From Bacteroidales bacterium (lineage in GTDB: Bacteria > Bacteroidota > Bacteroidia > Bacteroidales > UBA932), in contig JAFRXC010000047.1 in NCBI GenBank assembly GCA_017437825.1, positions 1 to 35,871 on the forward strand: DNA of 35,871 nt, given 5' to 3'. Within the stretch, counting starts at the first letter, position 1, and every line of letters starts with the position of its first letter. Both the position numbers and the translations under genes were made by a program. Below the pieces are notes generated by a model, which was given only the letters and a program-made list of their open reading frames with translations, searched no databases and was not told the DNA's origin. This document shows, piece after piece, positions 7,154-14,496 of this stretch.

Positions 7154-8124
7154 TTCAGTTCAAATATATCAGCGTCTTCAAGGACAGGGAACTTTGCCCT
7201 GTAGTCCTGAATCATTTTCATATCCAATTCTCCGGAGCATTCGCACTGCGTGCTGTCCGGGCAGGAGGCGACGGGATTTCCGTACGGATCCAGCAGGACG
7301 GTGCCTCCATCATATACACATACCGGATCTTCTCCCACGCGGTTAACGCCCAGAACGTAGCACTGGTTTTCTATTGCGCGTGCCCTGAGCAGGGTGTCCC
7401 AGTGGTAGCGGCGCTTGTCCGGCCAGTTGGCTACGCAGATGATGGCATCGTAGTCGTCCCTGTTGCGGAGCCAGATGGGGAAGCGGAGGTCGTAGCACAC
7501 CGTCAGCAGGAACCTCCAGCCGCGCCACTCGGTGATGACCCTCTCGTGGCCCGCGGAAAAGCGCTCCTGCTCCCCACCGTACGTGAACAGATGGCGTTTG
7601 TCGTAAATGGTAACGCTCCCGTTCGCGCCGTCGTTCCTGTCCTTTTTGTTGTTCCCAGCCGCACCGTCGTTCCCGTCCTTTCCGTCCTTCCCAGCCGCAC
7701 CGTCATCCCCGGCCTTTTTGTTGTTCCCAACCATGACGTCATCCCCGGCTATTCCGTTGTACCCAGCCATCCTGTCATCCCCGGCTGTTCCGTTGTACCC
7801 AACCATCCCGTCATCCCCGGCGTGACCGGGGATCTCCGGCTTCACGAAGTAAAACCGGTTGCGGCAGCCCTCCGCCGTCCTCAGCGCGATGCTTCCGGCA
7901 ATCGCGGCTCCGGTGCGGTTGGCAGCAGCCTTCATCCAGGCAAGGCCCTGGGAAGGTTCTTCTTCTACTTTAGCGTCAGGAAGTGTGGCGAAGCCGGTTG
8001 TGAACATTTCCGGCAGGACATAAAGATCGGCGCCAGGATTGTTGTCCAGCGCCTGGTCCAGATGCGACAGATTAGCCTCGGGATCACCCCAGGCCAGACT
8101 TCTTTGCAGTAATACTACTCTCAT
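7150..8124 (-). CDS. Carbon-nitrogen hydrolase (omega-amidase/YafV-like nitrilase)
   Basis: A 324-residue nitrilase-superfamily enzyme. The Glu-Lys-Cys triad is visible: E39 in VLPEMFTTGF, K176 in IYDKRHLF and C210 in TVCYDLRFP. The sequence best fits the YafV/omega-amidase branch, which hydrolyses the amide of 2-oxoglutaramate or 2-oxosuccinamate formed by glutamine- or asparagine-dependent transamination. That would fit an operon consuming 2-oxo acids. About 73 residues (97-169) are a glycine-, asparagine- and aspartate-rich insertion coded by a tandem repeat; without it the length is about 250, normal for the family. The insertion sits in the hairpin just before the catalytic lysine. This is the first gene of the operon, with a matching promoter 17 nt upstream of the ATG. 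Activity despite the insertion is unproven. Confidence 0.88.
   Translation of the reverse strand: MRVVLLQRSLAWGDPEANLSHLDQALDNNPGADLYVLPEMFTTGFATLPDAKVEEEPSQGLAWMKAAANRTGAAIAGSIALRTAEGCRNRFYFVKPEIPGHAGDDGMVGYNGTAGDDRMAGYNGIAGDDVMVGNNKKAGDDGAAGKDGKDGNDGAAGNNKKDRNDGANGSVTIYDKRHLFTYGGEQERFSAGHERVITEWRGWRFLLTVCYDLRFPIWLRNRDDYDAIICVANWPDKRRYHWDTLLRARAIENQCYVLGVNRVGEDPVCVYDGGTVLLDPYGNPVASCPDSTQCECSGELDMKMIQDYRAKFPVLEDADIFELK
7618..7836. repeat. 36-bp tandem repeat array with palindromic head, in frame in the nitrilase gene
   Basis: Five full 36-bp units (7642-7677, 7678-7713, 7714-7749, 7750-7785, 7786-7821) and a 24-bp partial unit (7618-7641). On the coding strand each full unit encodes 12 residues of the form AGDDxMxGxNxx. 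The array starts at a perfect palindrome, ATCCCCGG (7813-7820) and CCGGGGAT (7826-7833) with a 5-nt spacer, of the family also seen in iorA. Units near the palindrome are most alike and those farthest from it most degenerate. All unit lengths are multiples of three, so the reading frame is kept. Confidence 0.95.
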
Positions 8125-8140
8125 AAATACAGTTCTACTA

Positions 8141-8172
8141 CAAATATAGAAGATTTGCTCCCAAAAACCAAA
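8141..8172 (-). promoter_or_regulatory. Promoter of the nitrilase-ior-paaK-nfn operon
   Basis: On the minus strand TTTG (8172-8169), 20 nt, then TATATTTG (8148-8141), an exact match to the Bacteroidetes sigma-ABfr consensus TTTG-N19-21-TAnnTTTG. The ATG at 8124 follows after 16 nt, giving a very short leader. Confidence 0.75.
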
Positions 8173-8187
8173 ATAGTAGTATCTTTG
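8154..8187 (+). promoter_or_regulatory. Promoter of the DUF2007 gene
   Basis: TTTG (8154-8157), 22 nt, then TATCTTTG (8180-8187). The -7 box is perfect; the spacer is slightly longer than consensus. It overlaps face to face with the promoter of the divergent operon, so the two may compete for polymerase. Confidence 0.55.
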
Positions 8188-8213
8188 TATATATCAATTA
8201 AAATCACATCATT

Positions 8214-8456
8214 ATGAAAGACGGAGAATACAAGACCGTAGCCCGCTATGCAGACGCGGTTTCTGCCCACATAGCAGAAGGAATGCTGCTGGAGAACGGT
8301 ATTCCGGCAGTGGTGTTCGGAGAGGTTTCGTCCTATCCGAGCCTGAATGTGATGGATTCCATAGAACTCAAGGTCTTCGAGGCCGACTATGATGCCGCAA
8401 TGGCACTCCTTGCCGCCCCTCCCACAGACTCCTCCCCGGAAGAATCTTCCCTGTAA
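8214..8456 (+). CDS. DUF2007 domain protein (putative signal-transducing protein)
   Basis: An 80-residue soluble protein. The pattern YKTVARYADAVSAHIAEGML, ENGIPAVVFGE and a later IELKVFEADYDAAMALLA is that of DUF2007, a small alpha/beta domain that resembles half of a PII or ACT-like fold and is often described as a putative signal transducer. The last dozen residues are a disordered Ser/Pro/Glu tail. It is a single-gene unit with its own promoter, divergent from the ior operon. The biochemical role is not known. Confidence 0.8.
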   Translation: MKDGEYKTVARYADAVSAHIAEGMLLENGIPAVVFGEVSSYPSLNVMDSIELKVFEADYDAAMALLAAPPTDSSPEESSL

Positions 8457-8518
8457 GACCTTTTCTCTTTTCCTTAAGATCTTTCCCGGACCAAGGCAGT
8501 CGATCCTTTCAAACCAGT

Positions 8519-8549
8519 TTTGGAATTCCGTAATAAAGAATTAACTTTG
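8519..8549 (+). promoter_or_regulatory. Promoter of tRNA-Arg
   Basis: TTTG (8519-8522), 19 nt, TAACTTTG (8542-8549), a perfect Bacteroidetes-type promoter. Transcription should begin near 8555, leaving about 60 nt of 5' leader to be trimmed from the tRNA. Confidence 0.75.
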
Positions 8550-8583
8550 CGCACCCGATTTTGTCAACCTTGACAATTTCAAC

Positions 8584-8604
8584 AATCCCGGCCAGACCGG
8601 GAAT
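8584..8604. repeat. Degenerate palindromic element in the tRNA leader
   Basis: TCCCGG (8586-8591) and CCGGGA (8597-8602) flank a CCAGA spacer. Arm content and the 5-nt spacer resemble the palindromic repeat family found in iorA and elsewhere, but the arms are shorter. It may be a decayed copy or a simple leader hairpin. Confidence 0.4.
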
Positions 8605-8615
8605 TTCACAAGGCC

Positions 8616-8689
8616 GGTTCCGTAGCTCAGCTGGATAGAGCAACAGATTTCTAATCTGTGGGTCTAGGGTTCGAATCCCTACGGAATCA
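8616..8689 (+). tRNA. tRNA-Arg (anticodon TCT)
   Basis: A complete 74-nt cloverleaf. The acceptor stem pairs GGTTCCG with CGGAATC (one G-T pair), the D arm reads TAGCTCAGCTGGATAGAGC, the anticodon stem ACAGA/TCTGT encloses the loop TTTCTAA with anticodon TCT, and the T arm is TAGGG-TTCGAAT-CCCTA. The discriminator base is A and CCA is not encoded. It decodes AGA. Confidence 0.97.
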
Positions 8690-8696
8690 CGGGAAC

Positions 8697-8727
8697 GCGC
8701 CGCAGCACCCCCTGCGGCGCTTTTTTT
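8697..8727 (+). terminator. Rho-independent terminator of tRNA-Arg
   Basis: A perfect 9-bp GC-rich stem (GCGCCGCAG / CTGCGGCGC) with a 6-nt loop, followed by seven T residues, 8 nt after the tRNA. Confidence 0.9.
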
Positions 8728-8757
8728 CGCCCCCTTGCGACTTTTTGTTTTGGGGTC

Positions 8758-8869
8758 GTGGAGTGTAAAGTTTTGATTACTAGAGAATTAGATAGGAAGC
8801 GCCCTATCAAAAACGCAGGAGGTGACATATAGCTTATGCACTGATTATCAACTGTTTGCACTCCACGGG
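8758..8869 (+). repeat. Left flanking repeat of the first RAYT element
   Basis: It begins GTGGAGTGTAAAG and ends TTTGCACTCCACGG, so its ends form a 13-bp inverted repeat with one mismatch. It aligns along its whole length with 9895-10005 in the same orientation, including shared blocks around the centre (ATCAAAAACGCAGGAGG versus CTCAAAACAGAGAGGG). Confidence 0.75.
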
Positions 8870-8956
8870 TCAAATAAGCGTTTTTCTTTAGGCAGAATAG
8901 ATTAACATATTGCAGATTCAATTATCTTTGGAGTGTAATCAAAGTGAGAGAGAGCC

Positions 8957-9874
8957 GTGAGTAAGGATTACAGAAAATACCGGGAATGTCAGACACATCA
9001 TGTGTACTCAAAAGCAGTTGATGGAAACATTATCTTCTACTCTATACAAGACTGCATCTATTATCTGACTCTTTATTATCATCTTGCTAAGCGCTATGGG
9101 ATTAAGACTATGGCGATAAGCATAATGCCTAACCATATCCATTCAAATGAAACGGCCCCTTCCCGGGAAGAATTCGTATTGTTCCACTGCAGGCTGGCCT
9201 CGGAATTCAGCCGGAAATACAATGCCCAGCATCACAGGAAAGGGCCCCTCTTCATGAAATCATTCGGATTTGCGCCGAAGACAGTCGGCAAGAAAGTGAG
9301 GGACAATATCGCATATATAGTGAATAATCCTGTCGTAGGAGGACTATGTAAGAACATTGAGGAATACAGGTGGAACCTGATGGCCTATAGGAACTCCGAC
9401 CATCCTTTTTCTGAGAAATTACAACTGAGCAAAGCCTCTTATAGACTCAGAAGGTCTCTGTCAATGCTGCAGTATTATTTCGACACGGGTATTCCATTGG
9501 ATTATACTTGTCAGGGGATTCTATATAAAGGCTTGTCGAAGAAAGAATCCGCTCAGTTGACAGATAGAATAATCTCAATGCATAATTGCCTTGATTTTAA
9601 GGAACTTGCAGGGTATTATCAGGGTGATATTGGAAATGCCCTGATAGCAATAAGTGCCAACTCTGGAAGCGAGCATGACATTCCTGAAGACTATGAAGAC
9701 TACAGTCTTTATAAAGAGATGATGAGGCTGGCTTTGGATTTAGGTATAGATCTGAGCACTTGCAACTTTGAAGGTTTGCCGGAAGAAGAACTTGCTAAGA
9801 TTATATGGCAGTTCAATCGTGCGGGATTTCAGCCAAAGCATATCCGAAAATTCCTTCATCTGCCCCGTAAATAA
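8957..9874 (+). CDS. REP-associated tyrosine transposase (RAYT, Y1/IS200-like)
   Basis: A 305-residue single-strand transposase of the HUH superfamily. The metal-binding pair is MPNHIH (H60, H62) and the likely catalytic tyrosine is Y120 in NIAYIVNNPV, matching the Y-I-x-x-N-P motif of RAYT proteins. The C-terminal half (from about 170) is an extension with no motif I can name. The start is GTG at 8957; a Bacteroidetes-type -7 box TATCTTTG lies at 8923-8930, although no good -33 box is present. Such enzymes nick and join single-stranded DNA at hairpins and are usually domesticated, one copy per genome. It is a different family from the second transposase at 31725. Confidence 0.85.
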   Translation: MSKDYRKYRECQTHHVYSKAVDGNIIFYSIQDCIYYLTLYYHLAKRYGIKTMAISIMPNHIHSNETAPSREEFVLFHCRLASEFSRKYNAQHHRKGPLFMKSFGFAPKTVGKKVRDNIAYIVNNPVVGGLCKNIEEYRWNLMAYRNSDHPFSEKLQLSKASYRLRRSLSMLQYYFDTGIPLDYTCQGILYKGLSKKESAQLTDRIISMHNCLDFKELAGYYQGDIGNALIAISANSGSEHDIPEDYEDYSLYKEMMRLALDLGIDLSTCNFEGLPEEELAKIIWQFNRAGFQPKHIRKFLHLPRK

Positions 9875-9894
9875 TAAAACCATCCAGAGTGCCT

Positions 9895-10005
9895 GTGGAG
9901 TGTAAAGTGTTTACTGTGAATTAATTAAATGGTAGGCACTCTACTCAAAACAGAGAGGGTGCCGAGTACTTAAAGGATTGATTAACAGTTGGTTGCACGC
10001 CACGG
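9895..10005 (+). repeat. Right flanking repeat of the first RAYT element
   Basis: Diverged direct copy of 8758-8869. It starts GTGGAGTGTAAAGTG and ends GTTGCACGCCACGG, again forming terminal inverted arms (two mismatches in 11). From 10006 to 10140, before the xth stop, there is only purine-rich DNA (GGAGGAGGAGGGG) in which I see no gene. Confidence 0.75.
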
Positions 10006-10140
10006 CTCTATTGCAGGAACGCAAAAGAGGCCGCTATGTATATGGGAGGAGGAGGGGAAGAGAAAATGAAGTGGAAATGGAGGAGGACGGGGATTCGGGG
10101 GGGGTATTTGACGGTGGGGGAGACGGGGCAGTTGGTTCCG

Positions 10141-10893
10141 CTACACGGAGAGGGTGAGGGAGACGGGGCAGTGGTCGGAGCCGAAGATGTCGTTCAGGAT
10201 GTCGGCGTCCTGGATGCGGTCCTTGAGGGATTGGGAGACCAGGAAATAGTCGATGCGCCAACCTACGTTCCTTTCGCGGGCGTTCATTCGGTAGGACCAC
10301 CAGGAGTACTTGGCCTCGCCGGGGTGAAGGGAGCGCCAGGTGTCCGTGAAGCCGGCGCCCAGGAGCTGCGTCATCTTGGCGCGCTCCTCGTCTGAGAAGC
10401 CGGCGTTCAGGTGGTTGGTGGCGGGGTTCTTCAGGTCGATTTCTTCGTGGGCGACGTTCATGTCGCCGCAGACGATTACGCCTTTGCGGGCCGCCAGGCC
10501 GCAGAGGTAGGCGCGAAAGGCGTCTTCCCACTGCATACGGTAGTCAAGGCGGCGGAGGCCGTCCTGGGAGTTGGGAGTGTAGACATTCACCAGGAAGAAG
10601 CCAGGCATTTCCAGTGTGATTACGCGGCCTTCGGTGTCGTGCTCTTCAATGCCGATCCCGTAGCTGACGCCCAGGGGGTGCTGCCGGGTATAGATGGCAG
10701 TGCCGGAGTAGCCTTTCTTCTGGGCGTAGTTCCAGTAGGATTCGTATCCCAGGAATTCCAGGTCCAGCTGCCCGGCCTGCAACTTGGTCTCCTGCAGGCA
10801 GACGAAGTCCGCGTCGAAGGCGTCGAATATGTCGGCGAAGCCCTTGCCCGCCACGGCCCTGAGGCCGTTTACGTTCCAACTGATGAATTTCAT
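10141..10893 (-). CDS. xth: Exodeoxyribonuclease III
   Basis: A 250-residue AP endonuclease/exonuclease of normal length. Family motifs in order: MKFISWNVNGLRA (metal and catalytic Asn), VCLQETK (metal-binding Glu), YTPNSQ, CGDMNVAHEEIDL (catalytic Asp-x-Asn), YSWWSYR, WRIDYFLVS and GSDHCPVSL (catalytic Asp-His). It cleaves at abasic sites and removes 3'-blocking groups during base-excision repair. It is the last gene of the group 13452 to 10141, 16 nt after cysS, so likely co-transcribed. Confidence 0.97.
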   Translation of the reverse strand: MKFISWNVNGLRAVAGKGFADIFDAFDADFVCLQETKLQAGQLDLEFLGYESYWNYAQKKGYSGTAIYTRQHPLGVSYGIGIEEHDTEGRVITLEMPGFFLVNVYTPNSQDGLRRLDYRMQWEDAFRAYLCGLAARKGVIVCGDMNVAHEEIDLKNPATNHLNAGFSDEERAKMTQLLGAGFTDTWRSLHPGEAKYSWWSYRMNARERNVGWRIDYFLVSQSLKDRIQDADILNDIFGSDHCPVSLTLSV

Positions 10894-10909
10894 ATATGTG
10901 AGGCCAGAA

Positions 10910-12436
10910 TTATTCCAATGTCCACTCGGCGCCGTCCTTGGTGTCCTTGACGATGATGCCCAGCTTCTTGAGGCTGTCGCGGATGCGGTCCGAGGCGGCC
11001 CAGTCCTTAGCGGCCTTGGCCGCGGCGCGGCTCTCGAGGACCATGTCCATCAGGCCCGCGATGACACCGTCCGCCTTGCCGCCGGAGGCGTCCTCGTCCC
11101 GCAGTCCCAGCACTCCGAAGACTATGTCGTCGAAGATCTGGGTCAGCGTGGCCAGGTCGCCGTCGGACAGCTTGAGCTGCTTGTCCTTGGCGGAGTTGAT
11201 GATCTTGACGGCGGAGGAGATGTGGGCCAGGGCGACGGGGGTGTTCATATCGTCGCAGAGGGCTTCGTAGATACCGTCGAAGATTGCGCGGATTTCAGGA
11301 TTGTCGGCGGGGCAGGTGTCCGGCGCGGCCCCGAAACCGAATTCGCCGTAGGCGTATTCGGGGGCCTTGCGCCCGGCCAGCGCGTACAGGTCGCGGGCGG
11401 CCTGCATTACGCGTTTATAGCCCTTTTCCGCGGCCTGGAGCGCTTCGTTGGAGAAGTCCAGAGTTCCGCGGTAATGCGCTTGCAGAATGAAGAAACGCAC
11501 GGTCATAGGGCCGTATGCGCGCTCCAGTTTGGGGTGGTTCCCGCTGAACAGTTCCGGAAGGGTTATGAAGTTGCCCAGGGACTTGCCCATCTTCTGTCCG
11601 TTGATGGTTATCATATTGTTGTGGACCCAGTAGCGCACGCCGCCGGTTCCGCGGGAAGCCACGTTCTGGGCTATCTCGCACTCGTGGTGGGGGAACATCA
11701 GGTCCATTCCTCCGCCGTGGATGTCGAACTCCCAGCCAAGGTACTTCTCTCCCATCACGGAGCACTCCAGGTGCCATCCCGGGAAGCCTTCGCCCCAGGG
11801 GGAGGGCCACTTCATTATATGCTGCGGCTCGGCTTTCTTCCAGAGGGCGAAGTCGTACGGGGCACGCTTGTCCTCCTGGCCGTCCAGGGAACGCGTCCCT
11901 TCCAGGGTCGCGTCCAGCGTCCGGCCGGACAGCACTCCGTAGTGGTGGTCGGCGTTGTACTTCTCCACATCGAAGTAGATGCTGCCGTTACTCTCGTATG
12001 CGTAACCGGCTTCAAGGATCTTCTTGACCGCCTCTATCTGCTCCACTATGTGTCCCGAGGCGCGCGGCTCTATCGAAGGCGGAGCAACGTTCAGCTGGCG
12101 CATTGCGTCGTGGTAGCGGAGGGTGTAGGTCTGCACCACCTCCATCGGCTCCAGCTGCTCCAGGCGGGCCTTCTTGGCTATCTTGTCCTCACCCTCGTCC
12201 GCATCGTGCTCAAGATGGCCCACGTCGGTGATGTTGCGCACATAGCGCACCTTGTACCCGAGGTGGCGCAGCAGCTTCTGCAGCACGTCGTAGGTTACGC
12301 CCGGGCGGGCGTGGCCCAGATGGGCGTCGCCGTACACCGTAGGGCCGCACACGTACATTCCCACGCGCCCCTCGTTGACGGGGGTGAACAGTTCCTTGCG
12401 GCGGGAAAGGGTGTTTGTCAGATAAAGCGGTCTCAT
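10910..12436 (-). CDS. cysS: Cysteinyl-tRNA synthetase
   Basis: A 508-residue class I synthetase. The signature HLGH is at 39-42 and the KMSKS loop appears as KMGKS at 282-286, a variant that keeps both lysines. Likely zinc ligands are C30 ([10 protein letters not shown]), C225 (WHLECS) and the H250-H251-E252-C253-E254 cluster. It charges tRNA-Cys. The ATG overlaps the stop of the upstream membrane-protein gene as ATGA, so translation is probably coupled. The C-terminal region from about 380 is the helical anticodon-binding domain. Confidence 0.97.
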   Translation of the reverse strand: MRPLYLTNTLSRRKELFTPVNEGRVGMYVCGPTVYGDAHLGHARPGVTYDVLQKLLRHLGYKVRYVRNITDVGHLEHDADEGEDKIAKKARLEQLEPMEVVQTYTLRYHDAMRQLNVAPPSIEPRASGHIVEQIEAVKKILEAGYAYESNGSIYFDVEKYNADHHYGVLSGRTLDATLEGTRSLDGQEDKRAPYDFALWKKAEPQHIMKWPSPWGEGFPGWHLECSVMGEKYLGWEFDIHGGGMDLMFPHHECEIAQNVASRGTGGVRYWVHNNMITINGQKMGKSLGNFITLPELFSGNHPKLERAYGPMTVRFFILQAHYRGTLDFSNEALQAAEKGYKRVMQAARDLYALAGRKAPEYAYGEFGFGAAPDTCPADNPEIRAIFDGIYEALCDDMNTPVALAHISSAVKIINSAKDKQLKLSDGDLATLTQIFDDIVFGVLGLRDEDASGGKADGVIAGLMDMVLESRAAAKAAKDWAASDRIRDSLKKLGIIVKDTKDGAEWTLE

Positions 12437-13452
12437 ATAGATTTCTTTTTATTTACCGATAACAAAATGAGGGAGAACACTCCCAGGACTATGAACACTA
12501 TTGCCTGTGTCTCGTGCGCCATTATCGCGTAGGTCATTCCGTAGGAATCCGCAGCCACTTTATCCATTGCCAGAATGCCCTGGAAATAGACTGAAGAGAG
12601 CGCAAACTGGATTATTGCGTGGAAAGTGCCGAAGCTGCCCGGCGCCGGCAGCACGGAAGCCAGGCTTCCGATGAGCGTCAGGCACAGCGCGTCCACCAGG
12701 CCCAGGTCGCTGAACACTCCCTGGAGGGCGTTGATGGTGCACACGCTCTGCAGCCAGTACATGCTCCAGACAATCACCGTGTAGAACACGAACAGCCATT
12801 TGCCCTTCATCCGGATGCAGCTGCCGAAGCCCTGGAGCATTCCGCGAAGTATACCGTAGATTTTGGCGCAGAGACGGCCCAGGGCGCTGTCGTGCTTGCG
12901 CAGAAGCGCCACAGCGGCCACGAAAGCGCCTCCCGCAACCAGCAGCAGCGCTATTATCAGCAGGAACGATGCGTCGAAACTGTCGCGCACCCACCCGGAG
13001 ACGAATTCTCCGAAGCGCCCGCCTCCCAGCAGCATCACCAGCAGGAGCGTGGCGATCATCGAAACCAGGTCCCAAACCCTGTCGAGGGCCACGGTGCCCA
13101 GCACCTGGTCGTACGGTGCGCCCGTGCCGGAGGTTATCACTCCGCAGCGCACCAGCTCTCCCGAGTACGGCACCGCCATATTCGAAAGGTTACCTATATT
13201 AACTCCGTGGAACGATGTCATTCGCGTTATGGAAGGGGCTATAGGCTTGATAGTCAGCCTCCAGCGCAGCGCGCGGAAGTACATGGCCACTATTCCGGCC
13301 AGCATTGCCAGAAGGATGTACCCCCAACGGCAGGATCCCACGGCCTTGCCCAGACTGTTCCAGTCCACCTTGCTGCAGGAGTAGGCTATGAGACCTCCTG
13401 CAAGGGCAAATGAAAGGACGTACTTAAGTATCTTTTTAACTTTGGAATCCAT
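12433..13452 (-). CDS. Flippase-like integral membrane protein (LPG synthase transmembrane/UPF0104 family)
   Basis: A 339-residue protein with about eight hydrophobic segments. The features [13 protein letters not shown] near residue 60, [20 protein letters not shown] near 107 and [18 protein letters not shown] near 265 mark the lysylphosphatidylglycerol-synthase transmembrane family (also AglD/YbhN-like). Known members move or modify lipids in the inner membrane; this one lacks the C-terminal aminoacyl-transfer domain, so it is not a full MprF. Its substrate is unknown. It heads the cysS-xth group and starts 41 bp from the divergent PfkB gene. Confidence 0.85.
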   Translation of the reverse strand: MDSKVKKILKYVLSFALAGGLIAYSCSKVDWNSLGKAVGSCRWGYILLAMLAGIVAMYFRALRWRLTIKPIAPSITRMTSFHGVNIGNLSNMAVPYSGELVRCGVITSGTGAPYDQVLGTVALDRVWDLVSMIATLLLVMLLGGGRFGEFVSGWVRDSFDASFLLIIALLLVAGGAFVAAVALLRKHDSALGRLCAKIYGILRGMLQGFGSCIRMKGKWLFVFYTVIVWSMYWLQSVCTINALQGVFSDLGLVDALCLTLIGSLASVLPAPGSFGTFHAIIQFALSSVYFQGILAMDKVAADSYGMTYAIMAHETQAIVFIVLGVFSLILLSVNKKKSI

Positions 13453-13455
13453 ATC

Positions 13456-13487
13456 TCTGCAAATATACCGATTATTTGTTAACTTTG
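13456..13487 (+). promoter_or_regulatory. Promoter of the PfkB gene
   Basis: TCTG (13456-13459), 20 nt, TAACTTTG (13480-13487). The ATG at 13494 follows after 6 nt, so the transcript is leaderless or nearly so. The region overlaps the divergent -7 box at 13460-13467. Confidence 0.6.
13460..13467 (-). promoter_or_regulatory. -7 box for the flippase-cysS-xth group
   Basis: On the minus strand TATATTTG (13467-13460), a perfect -7 box, only 7 nt from the ATG at 13452. No good -33 TTTG is seen at the expected distance. The message would have almost no leader. Confidence 0.5.
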
Positions 13488-13493
13488 ACCCCT

Positions 13494-14495
13494 ATGAAGT
13501 CTATACTGGGGATAGGTAACGCCCTTACCGACATACTGGCCATCCTGCCTGATGACAGCCTCCTGAAGGAGTTCCACCTCCCAAAGGGCAGTATGCAGCA
13601 CATAGATATGGAAACCGGCGACAAAATCTGGTCCAGAATCAAGGATATGGACGTCCATTACGTTGCCGGAGGCTCCGCCGCCAACACCATCACCTGCACC
13701 TCCATTTTCGGAATGCCGTCATATTACATCGGCAAGATAGGGGATGACGAAATAGGCCACCTCTTCCAGAGCGACGAGGAACAGTACGGCGTAAAGTGCA
13801 CTATGCTCAAAGGAAAGAACTCCACCGGAAAATCCATAGTGTTCGTCTCCGGAGCAAACGCCGAAAGGACCTTCGCAGTGTGCCTCGGCGCTGCGCTGGA
13901 GCTGGTTCCGGAAGACCTCAAGCCGGAATTCTTCCAGGGTATGGACTATTTCCATATCGAAGGCTATCTGGTACAGAACCAGGACGTAGTCCGCACGGCC
14001 CTGAAAATGGCGCGCGAGGCGGGCTGCATCATCTCCCTGGACCTGGCCTCCTACAACGTGGTGCAGTCCAACGAGACTTTCCTGCACGACGTGGTGGAGA
14101 AGTACGTCGATATCCTCTTCGCCAACGAGTCCGAGTCGCGCGTGTTCACTCATCACAGCGATCCGCGCAAGGCGCTGGACTATATGGCTGACGTCTGCCC
14201 CATCGCCGTAGTCAAGGTGGGTAAGGCCGGCAGCTGGGTCAAGAGCGGGGACCAGGCGTTCTTCATCGGGTCCTGGCCGGGCGAGGCCATAGACGCCACC
14301 GGGGCAGGGGACACCTACGCCGCGGGCTTCCTCTACGCGCATTCCCTCGGAATGCCGTTGGAGGTATGCGGCAAGGTGGGCAGCATCATAGCCGCCAAGG
14401 TGGTAGAGGTGATAGGAAGCAAGATAGACATTCCCAGATGGAAGGCAGCAAAAGAAGAAATCCGCACGCTGCTGGCGGAGTACAGCAATAACTGA
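13494..14495 (+). CDS. PfkB-family carbohydrate/adenosine kinase
   Basis: A 333-residue ribokinase-fold enzyme. The substrate-side motif GGSAANTI lies near residue 63 and the C-terminal signature DATGAGDTYAAGFLY near 271 carries the anion hole and catalytic base (GAGD). The start GIGNALTDI resembles adenosine kinase-like members of the family, but sugar and nucleoside kinases are not separable by eye. I chose ATG 13494 over one 18 nt upstream because the upstream codon lies inside the promoter -7 region and because MKSILGIGNALTD is the usual first strand. The next gene starts 1 nt after this stop. Confidence 0.9.
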   Translation: MKSILGIGNALTDILAILPDDSLLKEFHLPKGSMQHIDMETGDKIWSRIKDMDVHYVAGGSAANTITCTSIFGMPSYYIGKIGDDEIGHLFQSDEEQYGVKCTMLKGKNSTGKSIVFVSGANAERTFAVCLGAALELVPEDLKPEFFQGMDYFHIEGYLVQNQDVVRTALKMAREAGCIISLDLASYNVVQSNETFLHDVVEKYVDILFANESESRVFTHHSDPRKALDYMADVCPIAVVKVGKAGSWVKSGDQAFFIGSWPGEAIDATGAGDTYAAGFLYAHSLGMPLEVCGKVGSIIAAKVVEVIGSKIDIPRWKAAKEEIRTLLAEYSNN

Positions 14496-14496
14496 T

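Larger units (their letters stand above)
8758..10005 (+). mobile_element. RAYT/IS200-like element with long flanking repeats
   Basis: A single-gene unit: a Y1 transposase gene (8957-9874) between two directly oriented, diverged repeats of about 112 bp (8758-8869 and 9895-10005). The unit is visibly more AT-rich than its neighbours and lies just downstream of the tRNA-Arg terminator. The paired outer repeats suggest the substrate of the encoded enzyme. Exact ends and any target duplication cannot be fixed without an empty site. Confidence 0.65.

Noticed and set aside
7618..7836. CRISPR array or non-coding minisatellite
   Set aside because: Units are contiguous without unique spacers, lie in frame in a gene, and encode a regular 12-residue repeat.
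10006..10035. Terminator for xth (CTCTATTGC / GCAAAAGAG hairpin)
   Set aside because: The stem has a central mismatch and no T run on the relevant strand; it also lies over 100 nt from the xth stop.
10036..10395. A plus-strand gene opposite xth
   Set aside because: Its composition is the mirror of the GC-rich xth gene, and it begins in purine-rich low-complexity DNA without a recognisable domain.
10784..12532. A 582-residue plus-strand protein opposite cysS
   Set aside because: It is the antisense of cysS, whose motifs and length are complete; such long shadows arise from GC bias at third positions.
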